From: Rhizodiscina lignyota
Lineage: Eukaryota > Ascomycota > Dothideomycetes > Aulographales > Rhizodiscinaceae
Assembly (NCBI GenBank): GCA_010015805.1
Contig: ML978132.1
Span: 1 to 64,000, forward strand
Direction: 5' to 3'
Length of the DNA stretch: 64,000 nucleotides
Shown here: positions 32,223-48,999 of the stretch, piece by piece
Position numbering within the stretch: the first letter of the stretch is position 1
Layout: each line of letters opens with the position of its first letter
The notes under the pieces: model-generated
The model's database searches: none
Seen by the model: the letters and a program-made list of their open reading frames with translations, nothing else
What the model was told of the DNA's origin: nothing
Program-made: the position numbers and the translations under genes

Positions 32223-34992
32223 TCATACACAGTGAGGCCGTATTGTAAGGTGATGTTGAGCTTGAGCTTGATGTTGAGCTTGAGCTTGAGCATGAGCCTG
32301 AGCTTGAGCATGGGCCTGAGCCTGAGCATGGGCCTGCTGAGCCTGAGCCTGAGCCTGCGCCTGCGCCTGCGCCTGAGCTTGAGCCTGAGCCTGAGCCTGA
32401 GCTTGAGCCTGGGCATGGGCCTGGGCATGGGCCTGAGCCTGAGCCTGCGCTTGCGATTGCGGCTGAGGTTGTGCCTGAAAGCTGGGCGCCATCGTGATGG
32501 GAGTTTGTCGTGCCCATGGTTCAGCATAAAAGCCATCGCTCGTATAGATGGGCACGGTGGCAGGCAGAATGTCGGAAGCTCCGGATGTCGAAGGTGGTAA
32601 AGGTTGAAGGGGATGCCCAAAGTGGGCCGCGGATTGCTGCTGCGCAATGAGATTATTCGTGCTCACGCTCTCGAAGCTTGAGCTTGATAAACTGCGTTGA
32701 GGCGCTTCAGAAGCGGAGGGGTTCATGTTCCATTGAATCTGCGCCGAGTACACCTGGGGTGGCGGTCCAGGACTGTAAGGTGCCACCGGGCTAATGGTGG
32801 AAGACGTTGGGCCGGAACAGGCTGCGAAGTTGCTTTCTGGATAGATTGTGTGCCATCGCATCGGATCGTGCTGAAGAGGCTGGTCGTTATTCGGAATGTC
32901 AGGGCGTGGCGCTTGTCTTTCGTAATACCCTTCAACTTGACGGAATTGATAGTCAGAGGGGCGTTGCTCTCCAAAGCTTGCTGTGTAACGAGTGGTTGTA
33001 TGAGCGGGTGATAGCGAATGAGAATCGAATTCCGACCGACGTGACGCTTGCCAATCAACGCCTCCTGCCCCAGGACCAGAAATGGCATTGTGGTACATTA
33101 CGAACGCTTCTGGCCTATCCAACTCCCAATGCGGCGCAGGCACAGGTGGAGCCATGTCTTGTTCACTTATCATCCCATGGCGAATATCGGGCAGGATTTG
33201 TAAATTCGGCCTATCCGTTTCATTTTGGGGTTGAGGGAAATGGTCAACTTTCGGCCTTCGGAGATCCTGATGAAACGGTGCTACCTGTGTATCGTCGTGT
33301 GACGGATGCATCACTTCAGGAGGTGAAGCGCAGGGCAATCCGTGTGTGTAATGAGGCGTATGCACAGCCTTGGAACGAACACGAGGGCGGCGCGCAGCTC
33401 GTGATTTTGACGACGAAGTGTCATGTTCAGTCGCCTGGAGCTGCAAAGGTTTGTCAATAGCGCGATCAAAGCTGCTTGTTTCAGATTGCAAAATCTGATC
33501 AGCAATCCTTCGGCTCTCGTTCGCTTCTCGTACGGACTGCCGGCTTGCTGCTGTCGAATTCTTAGTCTTCCGGATGGGGTTATATTCTAAGAATTTCACC
33601 CTATCATCGGCATCTTCAAGAAGAGTTAGCAGTTGGCCAGCACCGGTGGGTGTAAAGAACGAAACGCACCTATGCCGCCAGCAACGTAGAGTTCGTATGA
33701 CCTCATATTCCGATAAAGCTGTGCGAGGAGCGACTTGATTCTGTTGATCTTGCCGGGTGTGTATTTGTCGAACTGGAATTTAATGTCCTTGGTAGTATCC
33801 TCGAGAAAATCAATCCAACTGGTGAAACCGGGACCAAGATTCCTGGCCTTTTCAACATCAAACATCATCAACATCACACAGCCAAGTTCTAATCGGTCTG
33901 CAAGATTCTGAAAGTCAGTTGCACAAGTCAACACTCGTATGTGGGTTGGAAAGCATACCAGGTTTCTTCAAGTGGGCGGGTTCTTTGTGCATTAAGGTGC
34001 TGGGCCACCAGGGTGGCGGTATTCCCTTCATCTTCTTTTTCCTGTACGGATAGCGGGTTTGTTTCTTAGGTTCATAAGAATTAACCCATTTCGTCACAAT
34101 CTCTTTCAAAGCGAGCTGTTGGACGGCTTCCAGTGTGTACATGATGAACTCTCTAAGCGCATCTACATCTCCAATTTCGAAGGTACGATCAACCCGATCA
34201 TAGACAGGCGTTCCATCATCCTGGCAACAGAAGTGGTCATCAGGTTCATCTTCATCCACGTCCTCGTCCTGAGGGTCGGACTGCTCGGCTTCGCTAGAAC
34301 AGCTCGATGGCCGCCGCTTGCCTCTCACGGGCCGTCTGGTTTTCTTTCGAATCCCAGCAAATTTCACGCCTGGCCGGGAATCTGGTATTTCGACGATTCT
34401 TGTATGATCAGGATCCGTTGTCCCTTGATGGCTGAGATCTAATGAAACTGTTATGCTCCACAATTCGGTTCAAGCAAATCGCAAGGAGTATCTCACCGGC
34501 ATCAGATTCGGAGTCAATTTTCCTGATACTTTGACATATATCACGGACAATGCGTCGCTGTTGTCGGACAGGGATAATGCCAGATTTTATGCCTTGCTCA
34601 AATTCGTTGCTCATACGAGACAACCAGCGGAAGATGTCTTGGCCGGATATGCCACCGGGGCGCTCCAAGTCTTTCTCGAGTGTTTCTGCGAGAGCCTGCA
34701 TTCCAAAAGAATTAACATTTAGTTACTGTGATTATGCCGAGTTGGGTCGCAATTTTGGGAGCAAATGTAACGACATGTTGTGGCGGAATTTTTGATTCTC
34801 GAAACTTACCTCCAAAGGTCCCCGTGGCCGCTGCCCCGCAGGTCTTTCAGGGCCAATTCGGACATTTTCCATCTCAAGAGGGGGATACGGTATTGGAGGT
34901 TCATTTGCTGGAGCAATTGCTCTGCTTTTACCTTTGCGAGCGGTGCGGCCGGGGGCCGTGGCCTCGTTGCCTTCGTCATTCCTGAAGACCAT
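32223..34992 (-). CDS. YDR124W-like helical-bundle (DUF2841) protein with Gln-Ala repeat tail
   Basis: Five exons: 34810-34992, 34497-34695, 33959-34438, 33670-33897 and 32223-33613; 826 residues. All introns are GT-AG. The central part contains the DUF2841 core: a Tyr/Arg/Lys run, then PPPWWP, then [16 protein letters not shown], where the last block is completed by the third splice. This domain is known from the yeast YDR124W-like family and from a protein of the Aspergillus subtelomeric hrmA-associated cluster; biochemical function is unknown. N-terminal residues are basic and disordered, and an acidic stretch ([14 protein letters not shown]) precedes the domain. The last 450 residues are Ser/Pro/Gln-rich and end in about 70 residues of alternating Gln-Ala/His-Ala. 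The tail resembles those of transcriptional or condensate-forming proteins, an inference only. Confidence 0.8.
32247..32480. repeat. Hexanucleotide minisatellite encoding (Gln-Ala)n
   Basis: Imperfect tandem GAGCCT/GAGCTT/GGGCAT/GCGCCT units. On the minus strand, in the frame of the DUF2841 gene, they encode alternating Gln-Ala with some His-Ala and one Gln-Gln. Because the unit is six bases without stops, other frames are also open: Leu-Ser repeats on plus, Arg-Leu and Gly-Ser repeats on minus. Confidence 0.9.
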
Positions 34993-37900
34993 GGGGTGAA
35001 GTTGAAAGAGCGTTGCGCGGGCTTGCGATTAGCGTCCGTCCGTGAGCAGACGGCGCCAAAAGCAAGCTCACACCTGTCAGATCACCCTTGGCCGGAAACA
35101 ACCGAAGCACCCGCTTGGGCAACCGCTTGTCTGTACAGAGCAGAAGCTAACGTGTTAGCTTGCGAACGGATCCATTCTACTCCAACGGATTGCCAAAGAA
35201 AATTCTGGACAGAAAGATGATGGAATGGTGAAGAATATTTGAGCTGGGAGGCCGTAGGGAGTGAGGGCGAGCGGGCAACAGTGCAGGGGTAAGTAGGGCG
35301 AAGGAATGATTCTAGGCGTCATTAAAACTGACTGAACCCTGGACGTACTTCTTCGCGAGAGCGAGGGCTGAGACTTGACCAGCCAGTTGGTGGATACGAG
35401 CAACAGGGAAGAGTGGCGCTTCTGCAAAGAAGATCTCCCGTGGTAGATATGGTGGTAGAAGCCAAAAAGTAGGCCAGAGAGCGGAGGGCACTTGAGCGTC
35501 CAGCGTGCCCCAGAAATAGCAGAAGACAGGCTGATCGGCAATGACAACAGCCCAAGGTCCGACGAGCAAGGACTAGGTGGGATCGAAGTTTTGGTTGGAC
35601 AGGTTGGTCTTTGCTCGTGCAAGCAGGCGAGTTTGGGGCACAAAAGCTGCGGGGTTGTGCACAGTGAGCAGGGAAGGCTGGCCCTGGGCGGTGTCGATAA
35701 GACGAGAGAGCCAGCGCAAATCCACGTCGAGGAAGGGGTAGGCTGGATACTCAGATCTCCCGGGCACCAGTAAAGAGTGGAAGTGAGACAGGGAGCAGCG
35801 TGGCGGGCATCAAGCAACGCAGAATATGAAAAGGCGAACTTTGGCCAGGAACAGGCACAGCTGCGGCTTTATGAACATCGAACACAGATCATTGTTGAGA
35901 TCGGCTGTCCCCTGGCGGGTATGCTGCGGTCGAGCAGCAGGAGGATCGGAAATCTCTTGGTCAAACATCGATCGTTGTACAAGGGCTCCGTAGGCTCTGG
36001 CTGCGAGAGGCAGAAGACACATGTGAGGTGCATTGCGCGGGACGTGCGTGTGGAGGAGTCGCCTCCGCCGCTTGCACACAGCGGAGCGCCTGCTCTGGCC
36101 GCCATGGTTAAGGCGAAGGGTATCGACGTTAGCTTGTGCGGGCGGGCCTTCATAATTTTACCGGCGCGCTTTAGGCCAGCCTCGTGGATGAATGCGGCTG
36201 CTAATCTCGCTGCGCTCATTCGTTGGGATCGAGTGTGGAAGAACTGCTCGTGTGGAGCCAGGGTCGTTGCTGGTGCGCGTAAGCGGGCTGCGCGCAGCCG
36301 CGCGCGCGGCCGTGGCAGACGCAAGTGCACGGCGCTGTGGTTGAGATCCGCCCGTTTGCACTACTGCAGAGCATCAAGAAGCCGCCTGCAAGATCGTCCG
36401 TCCCCCGTGCAAATGCCATCGTCTCAACTTGCATCCAGTAGAGGAAGAGAGGGTGATAGGCCGGGGAACACGGGACCACTCACTCACCATGGTATGCGGC
36501 CGTAGGGGACCTACGGGTTCGAATTTGCACGTCACACAGGTCGAGCGGCTTCTTGCATCGATCACGACTCGTAGAGAGCGGCAGCCGGGCATCAGCAAGG
36601 CGCCAGAACGAGTTCGACAAGATCCTACCAAGATCTCGGTTTGCCCTATGCTCGGCCTTCCCGAACGAGGGCTGTCTCCTGCAAGACACCATCGCATATC
36701 GATCGGTCGTTGGCGATCGCAGTGGTTCTCGGTTCCAAATTCCTGAGACAGCCGCCACAGCTCCACGCCTTTGGAAAGTGCACAGTCGGAGAATTCTCGT
36801 GGTTGTAGCGTGGCCATCTGATCTCTCAACCGCATAGCGCTGTGATCAGCAGTTTTCGTGGTTGTCCTGCTGCCCACTGTGCCCTTCTGCGCCGACTTCT
36901 CGAAGCCTTCACCGCCGCAAAAAGATATCCATCAACAAACCCTTCCAAGACAGACATGCCCGTAGCGCGGCCCGCACGTCCTGCCATATGATCTCGCGTA
37001 CCTGAGGTGACAGGGTGAGGTTTGCGTCGTTCCCGTCTTGCATCGCCTAGCCTTCGGCCGCGCTGCTCTAGCAAGATGATGTTCAGTGCTCATTCAGATC
37101 TAGATGCGCAAACCGGGTATCCTTGCGATCACGCGAAGAGCCCATCGTGGAAAGATCTTGCCTTGGCTGTCGTTTAATGTCGATCCCGTCTACCATGCAG
37201 GCGCCATTGCTTCTTCCGTGTAAGGTGACAGGAAGAGAACCAACCGAGCCTCGTGCAGAGTCATGTCAACTCGATGTCCCCCACACCGGGGAAGAGAACC
37301 CGATCAAGATGTGCAGGAGGCGATGATATTGGATCAACAATTGGCAAGAATTAACGAAGGCGGGACTAGTGAAATACCAGCCATGAAGCCATCAATTGCA
37401 CATGTTTGCGACCGTACGAGACCGTAACCAAGCATCTTCCAGCAATGTGCCTCCTATCGTAGCTGAAGGGATGAGACTGTTCCCGAGGTCATATGAACTA
37501 TTGCTCTCTCGATTTAGGACGATTGGAGGTTGATGATACACTCCTCTTGATGATGGATGATGTTGAAACAAGACACAAGTTTTGGGTATCCGCCTCGTGT
37601 CATTGTATTTGCACATGCCAGGCTATATTCAATCCGCTCCTCTTTGGAATGCAACAATTTTACTTTCAAATACCTCAAATCAGGTAGTGCCTCGGTGCTC
37701 TTTGTGGGTATCTAAGCTCTATTGTCGTGTGAATGTGGAAATTGAACCAAAGAACAAGCACATATGCTGCTTCCATGTTGGATCCGATTAAGCAGTTGGC
37801 CAAATCAACATTTGCACCCTTTCCAGAGTTGAACCTGTCCATCGCCTCATGGAACAACCTGTCGTTGCTCAATGTCTTCCATAACGTTGAAGATCGGTAG

Positions 37901-38288
37901 GACTCGATCACTGCATGCAGCATGTCATCGCGGCCATGTACGCAGGAAAACGAGCCCCACCCTCCATACCACATGCACCTCGGACTTGCAAACATCCCCT
38001 TTCATGCCCAACCACCCATCATCTCGGTAGCACGACATGTCGATAATTCTCCGACGCATCCGACTAGCCGCATGGAATCCAGACAACGTCTTAGGTACCT
38101 GCCCATGCCCAACCACCTGGACCGAGTTCACCGGCAAACGAAACCCATGCTGTCAGAATCTCGTGTGCGCAAGGCGCGTGCATTGACATTTACGATTACA
38201 GTCGCTGAAGCCCTATCAACACCTACAAGATCATACGATCCGATCCCGGCAACTCGAAACTAACAAAGCCATGCGTACAAGGGCCATG
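34993..38288. other. 3.3-kb interval of weak coding content
   Basis: It lies between the DUF2841 gene start and the ABC transporter 3' end. Many overlapping frames of 60-240 codons occur on both strands, with biased composition and no motifs. Only the minus-strand segment around 35312-35767 reads like protein, and it is listed separately. The section 36,230-36,340 is very GC-rich with CGCG palindromes. No transposon ends or RNA genes recognised. Confidence 0.4.
35312..35767 (-). CDS. Possible spliced small protein, partly hydrophobic; model incomplete
   Basis: In one minus-strand frame, 35767-35576 and 35572-35312 are both open and separated by a single TAG (35573-35575). The TAG ends a good acceptor (CCACCTAG). 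A GTGCAC donor about 95 nt upstream lies in the right phase, so an intron would remove the stop. The translated text looks protein-like: an N-terminal segment with FLDVDLRWLSRLIDTAQ, then a hydrophobic/aromatic stretch with FCYFWGTL and WPTFWLLPPYLPRE, ending VSFNDA. I do not recognise a family and cannot place the start codon; an upstream exon is probably needed. It may encode a membrane-associated protein. Alternatively it is a chance frame. Confidence 0.3.
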
Positions 38289-44299
<6,011 letters not shown>

Positions 44300-44779
44300 T
44301 TGACGGCTTTGCAAGAGAGACTCCTCCAGCTCTCGTTCGGGCGTGGAGAATCACAAAAGCGTGCGGAGGGATAGGTAATTGAGCGAAGAATGATAGAGTC
44401 GAAGGTTGTGTAGGTGGGGCAAGCAAAGAACTTTTGCTGGGGCGGTGATAAACGGCGAGTCTGGTTGGTCACAGCTCCCCAAGCTCGGGTGCATCGGGCT
44501 GTTCTTGAGTGGAATTGTTCGGTGCCACACGCTCGGATGTCGTCCCGAAGTGCCTCTTTGGGGGGATTTCCCTGCAAAGGATGCTCGATTTGCACTGGGA
44601 GGCGATATCCAGGATCCAGCTGACAACGACCATTGATAAGCCTCGTCAGATTGTTGAGATGCTTGAAATGGTAAACTTCGCTCCTCAAGTTTGTTCTTCG
44701 GTCAAAGAAATTAAGGTACATGTACAGAAGTAGGCCGCAGGCTGCTACGATGGACGCGTATGCGTGAGAGAAGTGTCGA

Positions 44780-44890
44780 GCGGGCAACGGCATAGAGAGG
44801 CAGAGGCAGGGCAACAGTGTAACAAAGGCAGGAGGCGGGCAACGGCATGGAGAGGCAGAGGCAGGGCAACAGCGTAAAAGAGGTAGAGGT
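44780..44890. repeat. Tandem repeat, 55-bp period, two copies
   Basis: Copies start at 44780 and 44835 with GCGGGCAACGGCAT and share the following AGAGGCAGAGGCAGGGCAAC stretch; the ends of the copies have diverged. It lies in non-coding DNA upstream of the ABC transporter. Confidence 0.85.
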
Positions 44891-44910
44891 AGGGCATAAA
44901 CGACTCTACA

Positions 44911-45067
44911 AGTTGCTTCCTCTGCCTGTCTGACCATATAGCGGGCACCGGAAACCAGGGCTCAATTGGAGTTGCTTCCTCCGCCTGCCTGACTTACCAT
45001 AGCGGGCACCGTAAACTAGGGCTCAATTGGAGTTGCTTCCTCCACCTGCCTGACCATATAGCGGCAT
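44911..45067. repeat. Tandem repeat, about 60-bp period, 2.6 copies
   Basis: Copies start at 44911, 44970 and 45031 with AGTTGCTTCCTC, followed by CTGCCTGAC, then AGCGGGCACCG and GGGCTCAATTGG. The third copy breaks off after the ATAGCGG element. It directly follows the 55-bp repeat and shares a GCGGGCA word with it. Confidence 0.88.
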
Positions 45068-45377
45068 GGTGCTGCGTGAGCCCACGGAGGATTTCGTTCC
45101 TTCCTGCAACAGTCACGCAACTATGGGTTGGCATTGATTACGTTCATTTTAGAAATTGTTCTTTTGCAGATGGTGCTCAATCACGGTTCTGAGGCTCTGC
45201 TAAAACCGTGATGAGCACATAGAAGCTTCTCGGAATGCCTAGGATACATCATCTCATCGCTGTCGAGATCAGATCCTAGCTGATAGCGCTTCGTCGTATT
45301 TCGCAAGCTATAGCCACAAGGCTATATCCAACACAATCAATCCACACTTCTGCCATGCCAATGCCAATGTCGCCGCC

Positions 45378-48130
45378 CTACGATCCCACATCCTCAACGT
45401 GCTCCGCCCTCTTCTTGTCATGGGCCTCGCCTTCACCCTCTTCTCCACCCAAGTCCACATCCACCATCTGGCTATCTCCATCTCCAGACACTTCCATCGG
45501 CATCATCTCCTGGCCTACATCATCCTTCCCCTCTTCCACGCCTCGGCCACCATCGCCACTATTGCGCGATTTGATCGCTCTTGCTCGCTCGAGCATTCTC
45601 TGCTTCTCATTTTCAGCGTAAGTAGTATCGTCTTCGATCTTTCCATCGTCAGGAACAAACCCCTGCTTGTCTGAATACGCTGGCGGATCCTCATTCCAGC
45701 CAGTGAGCGGGGTAATATCTTCATCAGGAACGCCTGAACCTACGTTTGCGGCTGCAGCTGCGTCAAGCTGCTCTGCTTCGAAGATGGCGTTGTCGGTATC
45801 GACGAATGCCTAATACCCGTGAGCAGTTGTCCCTTGTCTCATCATCTTCAATCTCAAACATACCTTGAGTGCTTCAGGGAGAACAAAGTCTCTGTCAGTG
45901 ATTGCTCCACCACTCGCATACACCAACAGGACCTCCCTGCCCGCCTCTGCTGCCTTGATGACATCCTTTTCTTCGACCTTCGTCTTCGTAATCTCAGGAT
46001 CATTTGTGTAGTGCAACTTCCACCACTGGTTCTGGTCCGGCTCACCCTCCTCCATCGTCACTAACTGCTCCTTTGCGCGCCTCAATACGAACGTCGTGCG
46101 TGAGTCCGTAGCCAGTCCACAGAGGTTATATCGTGCGTTGGGATTCTGCGATTCGTACTCTGACGGTTCTTTGAACAGCGCGGAGAAGCGTTCCAACTCA
46201 ACAGTTGCTTTGGCCTTTTCTTGTTCCAAACGCTCAAGCTTGCGGTCGATATTGTCGGAAATGGCCTGGAGTTGCGCGACGACATCTGGCTTCGGCGGGA
46301 GCTCGGGGATCGTGTACCTTGGTGATTCCGTGTCCATCTCTTCAGTTTCCTCAACAATCCCATCTTCCTTACTCTCGCCATCTACGTTTGTTTTTCGCCG
46401 CGGCTCGAATGCAGACTTTGAAACAGCGAGCATCTCTTTCACATTGAATGTCTTTCCCGTCGTTGGAGAAACGAAAGTCTTTAGTTGCTCTTGCTTGCCT
46501 TCCAGTCTTTGGATCTCCAAGTAGCACTTTGCTTTGTTCCTCCTCATCACCTTCGTGGCGAGCGAGTGCTCGTGCATGTAGCGATCGACATACCAAGTCA
46601 GGGGCACCTCCATGTTAAGTCCATTTGCGGCAGCATCTGGCTGATTGACTCGCATCACCAAGACTGGGGAGGCCTGAATGATGCTCTGCTCCTCTGCCTT
46701 TGTTCCGTCTGGATCGTTACCCCAGATTGCGGTATCGAGGAGGTCGTAAAGTGTGATTCTCGCTCCCTTTCCAGAGTTTTCCAACACAAGGTTCAAGCAC
46801 CAAAAGTTTTGCTCTTCGCGAAAGTCGCCTGCCGAGACAAATTCCGCAGCTGTGGACCTGAAGAGATATCCATTCGCGAATAGCGCGGGCTCCAAACGTG
46901 CGGCAGAAGTTTCCCAAGCAACGAGAAAACGGTCGCACAATGTTTTCGCGCTCTCAGCCTGGCTATTGGCATCAAGCGCCTTCAGTTGCGATAGCACTTC
47001 CACACTGCCATAAGAGCGGGCACTAGCTTCCAAGAACGCCATCAGTCTTTGGGTCTCGCGAATAACTTCCTCGCCATGGTCGACTGGCTCAGCCTCATCT
47101 GCATGAACAATGATACGTGGTCGAATCGCTGTACCTCTCCACCAGTCTTCATCGGAGCCATATGAGGCTAAGGTGTTCGACGAAAAGGTAAGAGCTTCCC
47201 GCGACATCGGTATCGAGTGTAGGATCGTGACCAGGGACGGAAGGTAATCGCCATTCGTAAGAGGTTTCATGAAGCACGGCTCGTGATCTTCTCGCTTGCG
47301 CTGCAACGCGCCAGGATCGGGGATCACTTCCACAGCAGAGGGATTAGCGAGCGTCATGGCCCATGATTTGTTGTCATAGTAATCCCGCGTGGCAGGCCCG
47401 AACTGAGTACCTGTACCTCCAACAACACCCATCTCTTGTGACTGATACATGGCGCCGCCATCGAAGGGATCTGTTCCTCACAATTAGCTTAGCACACAAT
47501 CTCCACATCATCTTGGTATAAATATTCTAAATGTATGTAGGTGGTGGATGGACGTAGATGACGCACCTGCGCGCGGCGAGCCAGAAGCAGCGCCTTTTGT
47601 GCTCGAATTTTGGCTTACGCGGGACGGTGGACGGGTCGGAGCGCCGCTTCGTGGATACTGGTCGTTGGCAGCGTAGTCGATTTGGAAAGCTACCCGTTTC
47701 CTTCGTTTTAGCGGAGGCTCTAGAGATTTTGTAGGAGTGCGTACAGCTAAACAATGAAAGGTCATTGGGGTTCACTGTACCGGGTATGTTGTCGGCTGCG
47801 GCGGGACCATAGCGATCAGCCTCCCAGACAGACTCATCGTATGCATTGTTATTCTGCAGGTACAAGTCAGAATAGGGCTTGAGGAAAGGGTATGGAGCAT
47901 GAGAGACGTACCTTGTATTTCTCTGGATTCTGGAAATAGTCCTCTACTGCTCTCTCAAGATCGTTCCCGGCTCCCTTTCAAACGGTTAGATTCACGGCAT
48001 GTGCAAGCACAGAGCGCTGAAGCTCGGGCTGGACGCAACATACCCTTAGAAACTGCAGAGCAGTCGCGTAGTCGGCTTGCGTAAAGTCTTGGAACTGCAA
48101 GATCGCATCTTGCGTGGGCTCGCTTGCCAT
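45378..48130 (-). CDS. UBA-domain protein with degenerate ubiquitin-protease-like body
   Basis: Six exons: 48044-48130, 47912-47974, 47781-47853, 47567-47719, 45864-47470 and 45378-45809; 804 residues. Residues 1-50 form a UBA-like three-helix domain (DAILQFQDFTQADYATALQFL ... AGNDLERAVEDYFQ) split by two introns. After a basic linker (PPLKRRKR) comes a long region whose ends resemble a USP fold: an N-terminal FMKPLTNGDYLPSLVTILHSIPM block, and a C-terminal QWWKLHYTNDPE ... DVIKAAEAGREVLLVYAS block like the last strands of USP enzymes. The Cys box (GNTCY) and the GHY-type His box are not visible, so a catalytically inactive, ubiquitin-binding protein is inferred. The tail is acidic. The intron 47720-47780 has an unusual GTACAG donor, chosen because it alone keeps phase. 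Confidence 0.75.
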
Positions 48131-48999
48131 GTTCTTCAGAAGATGCTGAGGATCCAGGATTGCAAGAGGAGCGTGGGTGGAAGAGCCGCCAATGTAAATA
48201 GAGGTGCAAGTGCAAGATGCTACTAGCGCGAAGCCTGGGAGAAGGGAGCTGCTGCCTAGAGCAAGCAGAGCTAGAGTGAAGTAGAGTCTCCCAAGGCCAC
48301 ACACGTGGATTGAAGGAAGTGTTTGGAATCTTTCACTTGAAGGCCGCGGAGGAGATGTGGGCGAGCCCTGGGGCAATTACGCGCAGCTTTCCCCATGCAA
48401 CATCCCTGCACCGCGCGGCAACGCAGCCACAGCCGCCAAGCAACGCCTTCGCCCAAGACGGCTCGACGCCATTTCAGAGTTGGGATGTATCCAAAGCGAT
48501 GCTTAAATTTCTTATGTCCATCTTTCATACGCATAGTAGCCTCCCATGTCCTGATGTGCAGAGGAGTTTGCCAAGCTTTGGACGACACTTGCAGGGTAGG
48601 TACCTGGCCTGGCACCATAGGGACATAGAGAGTGGAGCTTGTGATCCCGTAATCAGCAACTATGTGGATTTCAGCGCCATATGAGACATCTCCGATTGGG
48701 GGTCTAGCATAGCAGAACTCCATTGGCACAGAATTTTATGCCCATCTACATAAGTTCATGTGCAAAGCCTTGAATTCACTTGCGCGGATGAACCGACACT
48801 CGGACACGCCGGCACGTGAGCGCCAAGAGATGTGGCCCTAGCTCCATTGCCCACAAAATTTCAATGGCGCGGCGACCGCGAAAACTTTCCTACGCATGAA
48901 TGAAGCACCGCAACACCCGCAATCCACCACCCTCCGAATTCCACTCAATCGCTCAGCAATCACGAAGGAGCTGGAGAGAGTAAGGGTGAAGTGGTAAAG
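48131..48999. promoter_or_regulatory. Divergent promoter of the UBA-domain gene and CBF5
   Basis: 869 bp between outward-facing start codons. Frames up to 150 codons exist on both strands but overlap each other and lack any motif; I treat them as chance. The last 150 bp before CBF5 are purine-rich and A-rich near the ATG, as expected for a 5' UTR. Confidence 0.45.

Larger units (their letters stand above)
44300..45377. other. ABC transporter upstream region with minisatellites
   Basis: 1.08 kb between the transporter start and the stop of the UBA-domain gene, both on minus. It contains two adjacent tandem repeat families at 44780-45067, listed separately. No gene recognised. Confidence 0.5.

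Noticed and set aside
35155-35817. 220-codon minus-strand open frame
   Set aside because: Pro/Leu/Ser/Cys-biased text typical of an off-frame reading; a different frame in the same place looks more like protein.
36516-36524. tRNA B-box-like GGTTCGAAT
   Set aside because: No pairing T-arm, no A-box at the right distance and no acceptor stem; not a tRNA.
48271-48729. 152-codon minus frame in the CBF5/UBA divergent promoter
   Set aside because: No motif, overlaps plus-strand frames of similar length, and sits where two promoters must lie.
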